Assembly (NCBI RefSeq): GCF_003402975.1
Contig: NZ_QURB01000001.1
Location: 310,001 to 374,000, forward strand
DNA length: 64,000 nt
DNA from: Brumimicrobium aurantiacum
Lineage (GTDB): Bacteria > Bacteroidota > Bacteroidia > Flavobacteriales_D > Crocinitomicaceae
Direction: 5' to 3'
Position numbers and translations under genes: made by a program. The notes beneath the pieces are model-generated. The model did no database searches. It had not been told where the DNA came from and saw nothing but the letters and a program-made list of their open reading frames with translations. This document shows positions 9,457 through 18,636 of this stretch, in pieces. Numbering within the stretch: the stretch's first letter is position 1; every line of letters starts with the position of its first letter.

Positions 9457-11712
9457 ATGAAAGCAAAATTAGGCATTTTTATTTATTTAGTATTCTCATT
9501 TCATCTCTATTCACAAGAGTTTGAAGGAAAAGTTATTGATAAAAAAACAAAGGAAGTAATCCCATTTGCAAAGGTTGGCTTTCCCGATATCAACATTTTT
9601 ACGTCAGCAGATGCACAAGGAAGTTTTATGTTTAAGGACCTTCCTAAATCTCATCTCACTTTAAAAGCAACAGCCTTCAATTACGAAGTATTGATTCAAG
9701 AAGTTGACTTAACGAGCAATTCACTGTTATTGATAAAAATGACACCGCTTCACACTGTATTTGAAGAAGTAAAAATAACAGCTTCTGAAGGAAGAATACA
9801 ACGAGAAAACATCACCTCTATTACCGTTGCCACAAAAGATGAATTATTTCAGACTGGCGCAACAACACTAGGAGAGTCTTTAAATTCTATTCCAGGAGTG
9901 CAATCTAGTTCTGTAGGAATGGGAATTACAAAACCTGTTATTCGTGGACTTTCTGGAATGCGCGTAGTTACCTATAATAATGGTTTAAGGATTGAAAATC
10001 AGCAATGGGGAAGTGATCATGGAATGGCAGCTTCTGAATTAGGTTTAGGAAATGTTGAAGTGGTAAAAGGTCCGTCATCACTACTATATGGCGCAGATGC
10101 ATTGGGAGGTGTCATTCACTTTATAGATGAGCCATATATTCAGAAAGGAAAAGTGGATGCGTATGTTTCTTCAAAATTCGAATCGAATTCAATGGGAACT
10201 AAAAATGAAGTTGGATTTAGGGTACATAAAGACAATTGGCGCGCGAATGTTTATGCTAACTATTTGAATCATGCCGATTTTCAACTTCCTGACGGAGGTT
10301 TTATTAAAAACTCAAGATTTTGGGGAACGAATTTTAAAACAAGTTTAGGCTATAGAAAGAACAATTATCAATTGAATATTCGTTACCAAATGTCTTATTT
10401 AAGATTAGGAATTCCAGGACATTCGCACAATGAGAATCCACAAGCAATTGATTTTATTTCTAACGAGCGTGTACGTGCAATCTCGTTACCTGTTCAATAT
10501 AATTTCAACAATTTTCTCTTGGTTGAAAACACCCTATTTTTCAATCGTTCTAAGCTCTTAGTTTCATTAGGCAACACCAATAATGATTTACAAGAATACG
10601 ATGAAAAGGTCACAAAACCATTTACGCATTTAAATGTAAACAATTCAACATACAATATTAAGTATGACTATAAGGTCACAGAAAAGATCAATTTAAAAAC
10701 GGGAGTTCAAGGAATGGTTAAAATCAATCGTAATCGATTTCCGACTTCTGCGTTTTTAATTCCTGATGCCAATACAATTGATAATGGAGTATTTGCATTA
10801 ATGGATTACGAAGTAAAAAAATGGCGTTTCCAAGGTGGTATTCGCTATGATGTTAGAAATCTAAATATTTTAAGTACCGAAGATCAAGATTCAAGTTTAA
10901 CGACAAATATTAATACAGAAGCCTTAGAAAGAACATTTCACGGGTTGAATTATTCTGCCGGATTTGTGCGTAATTCCAAACGAACATCACTTCGATTCAA
11001 TGCATCTAGCGGTTACCGAGCTCCGCATGTCTCTGAATTACGAGCTGATGGATTTCATCATGGTTCTTTGCGTTATGAAAAAGGAGATGAGAATTTAGAG
11101 GCTGAACACGCACTGCAACTTGATTTAGCTTTTGAATTACATTTTGATCATTTTGAATTTATTATCAATCCTTATTACAATCGCATTCGTAATTTCATTT
11201 ACTTGAATCAGTCAGATGAATTCGCTGGTAGTTTTCCAATATTCGAATATGGACAAACCGCTCTTGCACATTTATACGGAGGAGAAGTTGGATTCCATTA
11301 TCACCCTCACAGTATTCACCGATTACATATTAACAGTACTTTTTCTGTAACAATTGCAGAAACTGAAGATGGAACACCTATCAGTTTAATTCCACAACCA
11401 AACATCAATTCATCTATTCGATTTGATGTCAACAATAAAAATAAATTCAAAGTAAAAAACATCATTTTGGAGCACCAATATTTCTTACCTCAGAACAGGG
11501 TAGGAATAAATGAAACTACTTCAATTGATTATCATTTACTGAATTTATCAACTCAATTTGTGATCGGAAATGCCGAAAATTTGAGTTTTTCGACCGGGGT
11601 TAGAAACTTGTTAAATACAGACTACCAGGGGCACTTATCGTCATTGAAAAATCTGGGCTTATCACAACCAGGAATCAATGCATATCTATCTGTAATCTTT
11701 AAAATCAAATAA
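9457..11712 (+). CDS. TonB-dependent receptor, ZnuD-like (zinc uptake)
   Basis: The 751-residue outer-membrane receptor has a signal peptide (ending near residue 20), a CarboxypepD_reg-like domain (about 23-105), a plug (about 115-225, with LYGADALGG) and a beta-barrel ending in hydrophobic residues. The extracellular segment RLGIPGHSHNE resembles the GxPGHSH loop of Neisseria ZnuD-type zinc receptors, and other His-rich stretches (HYHPHSIHRLH) are present. Together with the divergent Zur-like gene and the operator at its promoter, this suggests zinc import energised by TonB. The next gene starts 2 nt after its stop. Confidence 0.75.
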   Translation: MKAKLGIFIYLVFSFHLYSQEFEGKVIDKKTKEVIPFAKVGFPDINIFTSADAQGSFMFKDLPKSHLTLKATAFNYEVLIQEVDLTSNSLLLIKMTPLHTVFEEVKITASEGRIQRENITSITVATKDELFQTGATTLGESLNSIPGVQSSSVGMGITKPVIRGLSGMRVVTYNNGLRIENQQWGSDHGMAASELGLGNVEVVKGPSSLLYGADALGGVIHFIDEPYIQKGKVDAYVSSKFESNSMGTKNEVGFRVHKDNWRANVYANYLNHADFQLPDGGFIKNSRFWGTNFKTSLGYRKNNYQLNIRYQMSYLRLGIPGHSHNENPQAIDFISNERVRAISLPVQYNFNNFLLVENTLFFNRSKLLVSLGNTNNDLQEYDEKVTKPFTHLNVNNSTYNIKYDYKVTEKINLKTGVQGMVKINRNRFPTSAFLIPDANTIDNGVFALMDYEVKKWRFQGGIRYDVRNLNILSTEDQDSSLTTNINTEALERTFHGLNYSAGFVRNSKRTSLRFNASSGYRAPHVSELRADGFHHGSLRYEKGDENLEAEHALQLDLAFELHFDHFEFIINPYYNRIRNFIYLNQSDEFAGSFPIFEYGQTALAHLYGGEVGFHYHPHSIHRLHINSTFSVTIAETEDGTPISLIPQPNINSSIRFDVNNKNKFKVKNIILEHQYFLPQNRVGINETTSIDYHLLNLSTQFVIGNAENLSFSTGVRNLLNTDYQGHLSSLKNLGLSQPGINAYLSVIFKIK

Positions 11713-11713
11713 T

Positions 11714-11917
11714 ATGAAAAAGAAATTAATTTTAGGAGCAATTATCGCTGTTGGGTTCTCATTCACATCTTGTGAAAAATGTGCAGAATGTCACTATGAC
11801 GGACCAAACGGAGAAGTAGAATTAGGTGAATATTGTGGAGATGATCTAGAGGACATCGAAGATGCAGGAATGTCTGTAAACGGTGAAGACTACGAAGTAC
11901 ACTGCCACGATCACTAG
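11714..11917 (+). CDS. Small Cys/His/acidic-rich lipoprotein
   Basis: The 67-residue protein has a lipobox (FSFTSC). The short mature part holds six Cys (CEKCAEC, YCGDD, VHCHDH) plus clustered Asp/Glu and a His-rich end, a composition that suggests metal binding. It follows the zinc receptor by 2 nt and must share its transcript, which ends at a strong hairpin just downstream. I infer a zinc-binding accessory lipoprotein at the outer membrane or periplasm. I do not recognise a named family. Confidence 0.65.
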   Translation: MKKKLILGAIIAVGFSFTSCEKCAECHYDGPNGEVELGEYCGDDLEDIEDAGMSVNGEDYEVHCHDH

Positions 11918-11936
11918 AAATTACATCATACTTTTG

Positions 11937-11975
11937 AAGCCACATTTAAACGAAGTTGTTTAATGTGGCTTTTTT
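11937..11975 (+). terminator. Rho-independent terminator of the zinc-receptor operon
   Basis: The stem AAGCCACATT(T)AAAC pairs with GTTTAATGTGGCTT with a single bulge. It is followed by a T run. Confidence 0.8.
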
Positions 11976-12053
11976 GTTATCATACACTTATTCAACCAAA
12001 CACTTTTCATTTTCATTTGTTTCAATAAAGAAGATACATATATAAAGAACGCA

Positions 12054-12830
12054 ATGAGAAAAACAGCATTAATAACAGGAGCTAGTAGTGGAATAGGTAA
12101 AGAACTAGCTAAAATTCACGCGGAAAAAGGTGTAGATTTAATTATCGTTGCAAGAAGACGCGATAAACTTGAAGCTCTTAAGAAAACTTTGGAAGATAAA
12201 TATATTGTGAACATCCATATTATTGAGAAGGATTTAACAACTACAAATGCTGCTTTAGAAATTTATCAAGAAGTTAAAAGACTAAATTTAGCAGTTGAAA
12301 TTTTGATTAACAATGCTGGATTTGGAGGTCTAGGCCGATTTGATGAGAGAGATATTGCAACTGATGTATCAATGATTCAATTGAATGTTACGGCATTAAC
12401 AGAGTTAACCTATTATTTCTTACAAGATTTTAAAGCTTTAAATAATGGCAAAATACTCAATGTTTCATCTACAGCAAGTATAATGCCTGGACCATTTCAA
12501 GCTGTATATTATGCTTCTAAGGCCTTTGTTGCATCTTTTTCTAATGCACTATCAGAGGAATTAAAACACACCAACATTACAGTAACGAATTTAATGCCTG
12601 GAGCAACTGCATCAGAATTTGGAAAAACTTCTGGTATGAATAAAACGGATATGTTTAAATCTCCAGCAAGTGCGGAAAATGTTGCTCAAGATGGATATGA
12701 TGGAATGATGAAGGGTCAGCTTGATGTGATTACAGGATTGACGTTTAGCCAAAAATTAATGATTAAAATGATTCCATTCTTACCCAAGAAAATGGTATTA
12801 AAAACGGTAAGAAAAATGCAAGATGTTTAA
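12054..12830 (+). CDS. Short-chain dehydrogenase/reductase
   Basis: The 258-residue classical SDR has the Rossmann motif TGASSGIGKE (residues 7-16), the NNAG motif (NNAGFGG), the catalytic Ser in NVSSTAS and the YxxxK pair in YYASKAF. It oxidises or reduces a carbonyl/hydroxyl group with NAD(P)(H) in the cytosol. The substrate cannot be deduced. It is convergent with the oxidase-assembly operon, with only 14 nt between. Confidence 0.8.
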   Translation: MRKTALITGASSGIGKELAKIHAEKGVDLIIVARRRDKLEALKKTLEDKYIVNIHIIEKDLTTTNAALEIYQEVKRLNLAVEILINNAGFGGLGRFDERDIATDVSMIQLNVTALTELTYYFLQDFKALNNGKILNVSSTASIMPGPFQAVYYASKAFVASFSNALSEELKHTNITVTNLMPGATASEFGKTSGMNKTDMFKSPASAENVAQDGYDGMMKGQLDVITGLTFSQKLMIKMIPFLPKKMVLKTVRKMQDV

Positions 12831-12844
12831 GTCTAATTATTAAT

Positions 12845-13378
12845 TTAATAATAAGGCGAAATCATTACATAAACAATAACTCCGGTAACAGCAACATATA
12901 ACCAAATTGGGTAAGAGAAGCGCGTCCATTTTTTATGTTTCTCAAAGTCACCTTGCCATGCATAGAAGTAAGTGAAAAGCACCAAAGGAACAACACCTAT
13001 ACTCAATACAATATGAGTGATTAAAATGAAGTAATAAATCATTGCACTATCACCTTCATAGGCTGTACTATCTGATGTAATGTGATAAACAATGTACAGA
13101 ACTAGAAACAGTAAAGAGCATCCAATAGCCGTTTTCATTAGCTTTTCATGGAGCTTAAATTTCTTTCCTTTTACAGCTACTAAAGCAGCAATTAAAAGAA
13201 CTGCTGTTATCCCATTAATCGTTGCATAAACTCCTGGTAGAAATGAGAAATCCATTCCTTCAGGTTGAATTTTAATTTCGAAAAGTAAAGCAACAGCAAG
13301 TGGAATAATGATAGATAATGCTACAATAATCTTTTTAAAAGATTTGATTTGCGCTGGGGTTTTCTCTTTAGTTTGCAT
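12845..13378 (-). CDS. DUF420 family membrane protein
   Basis: The 177-residue protein has about five TM helices and matches the DUF420 layout (small membrane proteins found with cytochrome oxidase assembly genes). Conserved features seen include HEKLMKTAI and the TM segment with LITHIVLSIGVVPLVL. It is last in the oxidase assembly operon and overlaps the SCO1-like gene by a few bases. It probably aids haem-copper oxidase maturation, an inference from context. Confidence 0.75.
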   Translation of the reverse strand: MQTKEKTPAQIKSFKKIIVALSIIIPLAVALLFEIKIQPEGMDFSFLPGVYATINGITAVLLIAALVAVKGKKFKLHEKLMKTAIGCSLLFLVLYIVYHITSDSTAYEGDSAMIYYFILITHIVLSIGVVPLVLFTYFYAWQGDFEKHKKWTRFSYPIWLYVAVTGVIVYVMISPYY

Positions 13379-14051
13379 CTAACAATTTTTTTGCATCAAT
13401 AATAAGCTGTTTTCTACTTGCAGCATCTAATCCATCATAGACACCACGAATGTGTTGGTTTTTATCCACTAAAACAAAATTTGGACTATGTGCATAACCA
13501 CCTGGTGCGTTTTTATCCGCGTTGGCTAAAAGTTGAAAACCATCTAATCCAAGCTTATGAGTTTCGGCTTCATTACCGGTCAGAAAGAACCAATTCTCAG
13601 CTGTAATTTCATGACGTTTTCTATATAATCTTAATCTTTTTGGAGTATCACGATCTGGATCAATGCTAAAAGAAAGAAAGTTCAGCTCATCTTTATAAGC
13701 TTTTAATGAATCATTCACCCCTCTCATTGCATGCGTCATTGGTGGACAAATCGTAGGACAATAAGAAAAGAAAAAATCAACGATCCAAACTTTATCATTG
13801 ATTGATTTAGCATTTAACATTACCGAATCATGTGTAAGGTATTCCCAATTTGGAACGGTATGGAATATTGTATCTCCAACATTATAATCATCAGTTGCTT
13901 CGTAAACAATATCGTGATGACCAATAAAAGGAAGATTTACTCTGGTTTCTTTCTTTGGAGCTTCAGTACAAGCACTAAGCACAATTAAACCAAATAAAAT
14001 AAGGGATTTAGATAAGCTAAGAAATTTAGTGATTTTCGTTTTTAGATTCAT
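13368..14051 (-). CDS. SCO1/SenC copper chaperone, lipoprotein
   Basis: This SCO-family thioredoxin-fold protein has the copper-binding CxxxC in FSYCPTICPPM and a downstream His in GGYAHSPNFVLVD. SCO proteins deliver copper to the CuA site of cytochrome oxidase. I start it at 14051 (MNLKTKITKF) because a lipoprotein signal with lipobox VLSAC follows at once. The longer reading to 14117 adds 22 residues that only overlap the upstream gene. It overlaps the preceding SCO gene by 26 nt. Confidence 0.85.
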   Translation of the reverse strand: MNLKTKITKFLSLSKSLILFGLIVLSACTEAPKKETRVNLPFIGHHDIVYEATDDYNVGDTIFHTVPNWEYLTHDSVMLNAKSINDKVWIVDFFFSYCPTICPPMTHAMRGVNDSLKAYKDELNFLSFSIDPDRDTPKRLRLYRKRHEITAENWFFLTGNEAETHKLGLDGFQLLANADKNAPGGYAHSPNFVLVDKNQHIRGVYDGLDAASRKQLIIDAKKLLDAN

Positions 14052-14730
14052 CTTTTCTACGCTTTTCTTCTTTATCATACTGCTTTTGTAACAAAGCAAC
14101 ATGTTGTTTATAATCACGAATTAATCCTTCTTTATGTCCTCTTCTTACCAGTCTCAATCGATTTTGCTTGTCAACAATCAACATGGTTTCAAGATAAGAC
14201 TTTCCTGCGAATGCAGAATCAGATTCCACAGTATAAAGATTTATACCGTTATTTTCAATATCATAGATTTGTTTAGGATCTCCAGTTACAAGATTCCAAA
14301 TTGTTGAATCATATCCTTCTATCATATCATTCATTGTGAATAATAATTCATCGATATTGTCAACTGGATTTCCTTTTTCATCTGTAACAACAGAAACGAT
14401 TTCAACATGACTAAGGCTTTTTTGATTTTTTCGATAATCTTGATAAAGTCCTAAGTTAAATTGAAAAAGATCGATTGCACATTCTTGCGGACAAGAAGTT
14501 TGTAAAGTTGTAAAAAGAGTGATTTTCCCTTCTTGCGTTGCGTTATTGATTACTTTTCCATCGGCACCGATGAATTCGTACTCAGGCATATCAGAATAAA
14601 TGGGAAGTGTTGTGAAGTTATGCTCGCATTTCCCCATCGTAATCAAGATTAGAATGGCAGCGGGACCAAAAACAACAAACATCATAAGAAGAGGCTTTAA
14701 AAATCGGCCTCTTTTCTTTTTTTCAGTCAA
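14026..14730 (-). CDS. Second SCO-family protein, membrane-anchored
   Basis: The 234-residue protein has one N-terminal TM helix (PLLMMFVVFGPAAILILI) and a thioredoxin-like domain with CxxxC in TSCPQECAID. It is a divergent paralogue of the next gene. Two SCO genes side by side, placed between coxIV and DUF420, suggest one copper chaperone and one thiol reductase for CuA assembly. That division of labour is inference. The C-terminus is highly charged (KEEKRRKDESKNENH). Confidence 0.75.
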   Translation of the reverse strand: MTEKKKRGRFLKPLLMMFVVFGPAAILILITMGKCEHNFTTLPIYSDMPEYEFIGADGKVINNATQEGKITLFTTLQTSCPQECAIDLFQFNLGLYQDYRKNQKSLSHVEIVSVVTDEKGNPVDNIDELLFTMNDMIEGYDSTIWNLVTGDPKQIYDIENNGINLYTVESDSAFAGKSYLETMLIVDKQNRLRLVRRGHKEGLIRDYKQHVALLQKQYDKEEKRRKDESKNENH

Positions 14731-14748
14731 AACGAAATGTTTTTGCTA

Positions 14749-15108
14749 TTATAAGCTTCTAATACCTACAGAAGTACCTTCATACAAACCTATGAAAATA
14801 AGGTAAAGCATAAAGATCAAATAAGGTAAAAGGATAATCCATTTAAAGGTTTTCTTTTCGTCACCAAGGTGCATAAATGTCAAAACAATATATGCAGCTT
14901 TAAAGATTGTCAATACGATAAAAAGTATTTTAACTGACAACCAAAAGTCACTACCTTGTTTAATGAAAGCTCCCAAAAGAACCTCAACAGCTGTAATAAC
15001 TGACAAGATTAAAGTCACTTTCCAAATTGTTTTTCTCTTTTTCTTTCCTTCCTCTTCAGAGTGGTGGTTATATAAAGAATATTCTATTATGTCGTCTCTT
15101 TGTTCCAT
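14749..15108 (-). CDS. Cytochrome c oxidase subunit IV (prokaryotic type)
   Basis: The 119-residue protein has three predicted TM helices (about 30-47, 58-80, 91-110) and the motif YIVLTFMHLGDEKK, typical of the COX4_pro family. It is a small accessory subunit of the membrane oxidase. It lies 43 nt after the first subunit III gene and 18 nt before the SCO gene. Confidence 0.8.
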   Translation of the reverse strand: MEQRDDIIEYSLYNHHSEEEGKKKRKTIWKVTLILSVITAVEVLLGAFIKQGSDFWLSVKILFIVLTIFKAAYIVLTFMHLGDEKKTFKWIILLPYLIFMLYLIFIGLYEGTSVGIRSL

Positions 15109-15151
15109 TTTCTTATAAATACAAGTGAATAACTATCCTAATTAATTTTGG

Positions 15152-16228
15152 TTATATCAAGTAGAAGAATGTAAATACAAACACCCATACTAAATCGACA
15201 AAGTGCCAGTAAAGACCACCTTTTTCAACCATTTCATAATGTCCTCTTCTGTGGTAAGTACCTTTCAATACGTTCAAGAAAATAACAATATTAAGAATAA
15301 TACCTATCGTTACGTGGAAACCGTGGAATCCTGTTACGAAGAAGAAGAACTGACCGTAAGTTTGTGGTCCGTATTCGTTTTCTTGAAGATTCGCTCCATA
15401 TATAACGTTTCCTTTTGCTAATGCTTCATAATATAAATCAACAGAACCTTCATTTTCGTGAATTCTTGTTTCCTCATCTGAAGCTACTGAAACAGCATGA
15501 TCATTTCCTGCTTGTTTTACAATTAACTGAAGATCTTTATCTGCTTCTTTATCTACTGATGCAACTGTTCCATCGTGTAAAGTAATCATTAACTGATCAG
15601 CAGAACCAGACAAGTGTCCGTCAGCAGCTGCATGTTGAAAAGCGTGCATTAAATCACCTTCTTCAGCAGAGATATTTTCATCTGTAATTACTGTTCCTGC
15701 TTCATGGTAGTGTGTACCTGGCTTAACAACTGTGAAGCTATTTATTTTTCCAAACTCACCTTTCGCTGTTGCAATAGAACCATCGCTCAATTCAACTTTA
15801 CCAAATTTAGTTCCGTGAATAAAGTGTGACCATTCCCAAGCTTGAGATCCAACGAAGATCAATCCACCAAGCACTGTTGCAAGCATCCAGTTAGTAACAC
15901 CTTTTCTATCCATTCTATGTCCAGCTTCAACAGCAAGCACCATCGTTACAGAACTAATAATTAAGATAAAAGTCATTAAGGCGACATAAGCAAGTGGGTA
16001 ACTTCCGTGTAATAGCGGCAATGCATCAAAAGTTTCCTCTCCAATTGGCCATGAACCATCATAAGAGTGTCTAATAAATCCGTAAGCGACAAGAAATCCT
16101 CCGAACGTCAATGCATCCGATACAAGGAAAAACCACATCATTAACTTACCATACCCTGCGCTAAATGGTGAAACCTTACCGTCCCATCCCGCTTTAGCAT
16201 TTATTTCATTTGAAGCGTGTCCCGACAT
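15152..16228 (-). CDS. Cytochrome c oxidase subunit III with a large inserted domain
   Basis: The 358-residue subunit III-like protein has normal TM segments at its start (GYGKLMMWFFLVSDALTFGGF) and end (FFFVTGFHGFHVTIG and LYWHFVDLVWVFVFTFFY, the family signature). A hydrophilic insertion of roughly 130 residues (about 135-270) lies between TM helices. It is rich in Asp/Glu/His and contains two short HDGT/SDGS elements. It is membrane-bound as part of the haem-copper oxidase. Subunits I and II are not in this window. Confidence 0.8.
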   Translation of the reverse strand: MSGHASNEINAKAGWDGKVSPFSAGYGKLMMWFFLVSDALTFGGFLVAYGFIRHSYDGSWPIGEETFDALPLLHGSYPLAYVALMTFILIISSVTMVLAVEAGHRMDRKGVTNWMLATVLGGLIFVGSQAWEWSHFIHGTKFGKVELSDGSIATAKGEFGKINSFTVVKPGTHYHEAGTVITDENISAEEGDLMHAFQHAAADGHLSGSADQLMITLHDGTVASVDKEADKDLQLIVKQAGNDHAVSVASDEETRIHENEGSVDLYYEALAKGNVIYGANLQENEYGPQTYGQFFFFVTGFHGFHVTIGIILNIVIFLNVLKGTYHRRGHYEMVEKGGLYWHFVDLVWVFVFTFFYLI

Positions 16229-16253
16229 TTTTCAATTTGTTTTGTGTGCGAAT

Positions 16254-17312
16254 TTAATGAATAAAAAGTAAAAATAGTAATAAATATAACCATAATGCGC
16301 CTAAAAAGTGCCAAAAAATTGATCCAGCACCTAAAGACATCGCCATTTTATATTCATTCCCTGCTGAATATGAGCGAATTGAAATTACAATTAACATTAT
16401 TAAACCTGCAATCACATGAAGCAAGTGCAAAATAGTAATCACATAAAAATATGCAGTACTCATGTCTTTGTTTCCTCTCAAGAGCTTATTTTGCAAGTTT
16501 GCACTCAACGGCTCTCCTTTATACATTAATGTTCTTTCTTTATAATCTAACTCGTTACCGTTATAAAACAACTGAAAGTCTTTTCCCATCTCTCCTTTCA
16601 TAAAGAAATCTGCTCGATCATCTCTGATGTTTTGGGCAAGATACTTTAATCGACTAAAGTCTAAAGCTTCTAAACGCTCTCCATTTGGACGAATAAATTC
16701 TCCATTAATAAAGTTTAGAGGTTCACTCTTATATAATAAGGTAAACGTTCCGTAATTGATGTTTTTATTTTTTAAATCGGCAATCTCTGGAACCAAAAAC
16801 TGAGTTGCAAATTCTTGCAATTGCTTTTTATTTTCGCCTTCTATTTGTTTTCCTTTATAGTAATACTGATTATTTTCTACCGTTAAATATTCTCCATCTT
16901 TTTTGATTTCGAAATAATCACCGTAACGACCATCATCCACAATTACATTCGTTACCCAGTGAGCTCCACTTTTCACCAAATCTTTGTATCCCAAAAACTG
17001 AAAAATCCCAAAGCCAATTCCTAAAAACAAAGTAGCAATAATAAATAATTTGGCTTTCTTTAAATTTCCTGCTTTAGCAAAACGATTTGCAGCAACAAGA
17101 ACGATACTACTTAAAACGATTAAGGCTGTACTGATAAAAAATGCAGGTGGTAAATCTACCTTCACCCAAAAACTGTCCCCCATAGAAACAATGTATGCTG
17201 AAGTAAATCCGGCAAACATCATACTGATACTTACACATACAATCCAGACAAGATTTCTTTTGGCCTTGGCCTGAACTTCTTTTGGATAAGAATCGTCAAA
17301 ATTTTTCTTCAT
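16254..17312 (-). CDS. Second cytochrome c oxidase subunit III-like protein with insertion
   Basis: The 352-residue protein starts with the family helix (RNLVWIVCVSISMMFAGFTSAYIV) and ends with GSIFWHFLGALWLYLLLFLLF. Between TM helices, residues about 118-270 are hydrophilic and carry a loosely repeated Y[YK]KG[KE]-type element (YYYKGKQI, LLYKSEPL, LFYNGNEL, LMYKGEPL). Tandem subunit III genes are common in Bacteroidota; the long repeated insert is unusual. It lies 25 nt upstream of the other subunit III gene. Confidence 0.75.
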   Translation of the reverse strand: MKKNFDDSYPKEVQAKAKRNLVWIVCVSISMMFAGFTSAYIVSMGDSFWVKVDLPPAFFISTALIVLSSIVLVAANRFAKAGNLKKAKLFIIATLFLGIGFGIFQFLGYKDLVKSGAHWVTNVIVDDGRYGDYFEIKKDGEYLTVENNQYYYKGKQIEGENKKQLQEFATQFLVPEIADLKNKNINYGTFTLLYKSEPLNFINGEFIRPNGERLEALDFSRLKYLAQNIRDDRADFFMKGEMGKDFQLFYNGNELDYKERTLMYKGEPLSANLQNKLLRGNKDMSTAYFYVITILHLLHVIAGLIMLIVISIRSYSAGNEYKMAMSLGAGSIFWHFLGALWLYLLLFLLFIH

Positions 17313-17339
17313 GACTTTATATTTTTCTACTCGATTGGA

Positions 17340-18206
17340 TTAACCAAAAAAGTAGTATTTATCAATAACGTAAACAAATTGGACTAATGGCAAATAAATA
17401 AAAGAAGCAAACATAAGTTTCTTCGCGTCTTTATCTTCCAAAGTCACATACAAACTATAAGCATATAAAAAGAACAATAGTCCAAGAACTGAAACCATCA
17501 TTACACTAAAAATCCCTACATAATCCAACACCCATGGAAATAATGAAAATGGTATCAATAACATAGCTGAAAGTGCAATTCTAAAAGCTGATGTTTTAGA
17601 TTTTCCTGACATTGAAGGCAACAAATAGAATCCGGCTTTTTGATAATCATTGTGAGAAACCCAAGCAATGGCCCAAAAGTGAGGAAGCTGCCATACAAAT
17701 TGAACAAAGAATAATGCACCTGGCATAGCTGCAAACTCATTGGTCACTGCGATGGCTCCCAGCATTGGTGGAATTGCTCCTGGAAAGGCACCAACAATAA
17801 CGGCCCATGGAGTAATTTGTTTTAATGGAGTATAGATAAAAGAATAAGAAACATAAGCAACAAGACCTAAAATCATTGCATTCAAATTCAATTGATAAAG
17901 CATCCAAGAACCTATCACTAAGGAAACAATTACAACAATATAAGCTTCCGCAAGTCCCATTGTTCCTTTTGGCAAAGGTCTTTTTTCGGTACGTGACATT
18001 TTCTTATCAAGGTCGCGTTCCCAAATTTGATTACTTCCATTACTGGCAGCAGTAACAAGCAAACCACCAGCCATCAAGTAAACAGCTTCCAACCAAGTCC
18101 CTCCTCCAGCGAATAAAAACCCTGAAAGTGCTGAGATAATCACTGAAAATGATAGTCTGAACTTAGTAAATAGAACGTAATCTTTAACCTTTGAATTTTT
18201 AGCCAT
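17340..18206 (-). CDS. cyoE: Protohaem IX farnesyltransferase (haem O synthase)
   Basis: The 288-residue UbiA-type prenyltransferase has about eight to nine TM helices. The first polyprenyl-binding motif NQIWERDLDKKMSRTEKRPLP (NxxxD...) sits around residues 59-80, with a second Asp-poor loop near YTPLKQITPW. It attaches farnesyl to haem B to give haem O for the oxidase. It is first in the minus-strand oxidase assembly operon, 27 nt before the coxIII genes, which supports the role. Confidence 0.9.
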   Translation of the reverse strand: MAKNSKVKDYVLFTKFRLSFSVIISALSGFLFAGGGTWLEAVYLMAGGLLVTAASNGSNQIWERDLDKKMSRTEKRPLPKGTMGLAEAYIVVIVSLVIGSWMLYQLNLNAMILGLVAYVSYSFIYTPLKQITPWAVIVGAFPGAIPPMLGAIAVTNEFAAMPGALFFVQFVWQLPHFWAIAWVSHNDYQKAGFYLLPSMSGKSKTSAFRIALSAMLLIPFSLFPWVLDYVGIFSVMMVSVLGLLFFLYAYSLYVTLEDKDAKKLMFASFIYLPLVQFVYVIDKYYFFG

Positions 18207-18584
18207 AACCTACTATTTAGGTTTTCATTTCTAAATTGTGTGACAAAATTAGTGAATTAACTGACAATTGAAATGATTTAAAACTGAAATCGATCGAAAT
18301 AATCGTTTTTCTTAACTTAGTGATGACTGACCGAAACAAATCTCTGTGATTTTGAGTAATCATAGCCTGATTGAATTAGAAATTCGAGCATTATCAGATG
18401 ATAAAGTTTTAGGCACCTACAATTTCGACAATTCTAAATTCAAATCTTTTCTCATTCGATACAATTTTATAAAGTTTTATAGTTCGTTTTGTGCTAATTC
18501 AATCTTCTCTTGATAATCCTCCTCCAGATTCTTATCAATCGTTAAACCTATCATTTAATTAAAAATAGTTCAAACTTCTTCTCC
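18207..18584. other. Gene-free intergenic stretch
   Basis: This AT-rich stretch lies between divergent cyoE and the decarboxylase gene. I see no ORF with good start context, no repeat shared with the rest of the window and no clear hairpin. It presumably holds the leader of the oxidase operon on the minus strand. Confidence 0.4.
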
Positions 18585-18614
18585 TTGCTCAAAACTGTTT
18601 TTATTGTACTTTTG
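18585..18614 (+). promoter_or_regulatory. Bacteroidota promoter (TTG-N19-TACTTTTG)
   Basis: TTG at 18585-18587 is followed by exactly 19 bp and then TACTTTTG (18607-18614), a full match to the -33/-7 consensus. It ends 22 nt before the ATG at 18637. An in-frame upstream ATG at 18604 lies inside the spacer, before transcription begins, so the start must be 18637. Confidence 0.8.
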
Positions 18615-18636
18615 CAAAAAATTAAAGACCATTGTA

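Noticed and set aside
18604-18636. Upstream ATG for the PLP decarboxylase
   Set aside because: It lies within the promoter before the -7 element, so it cannot be on the mRNA.
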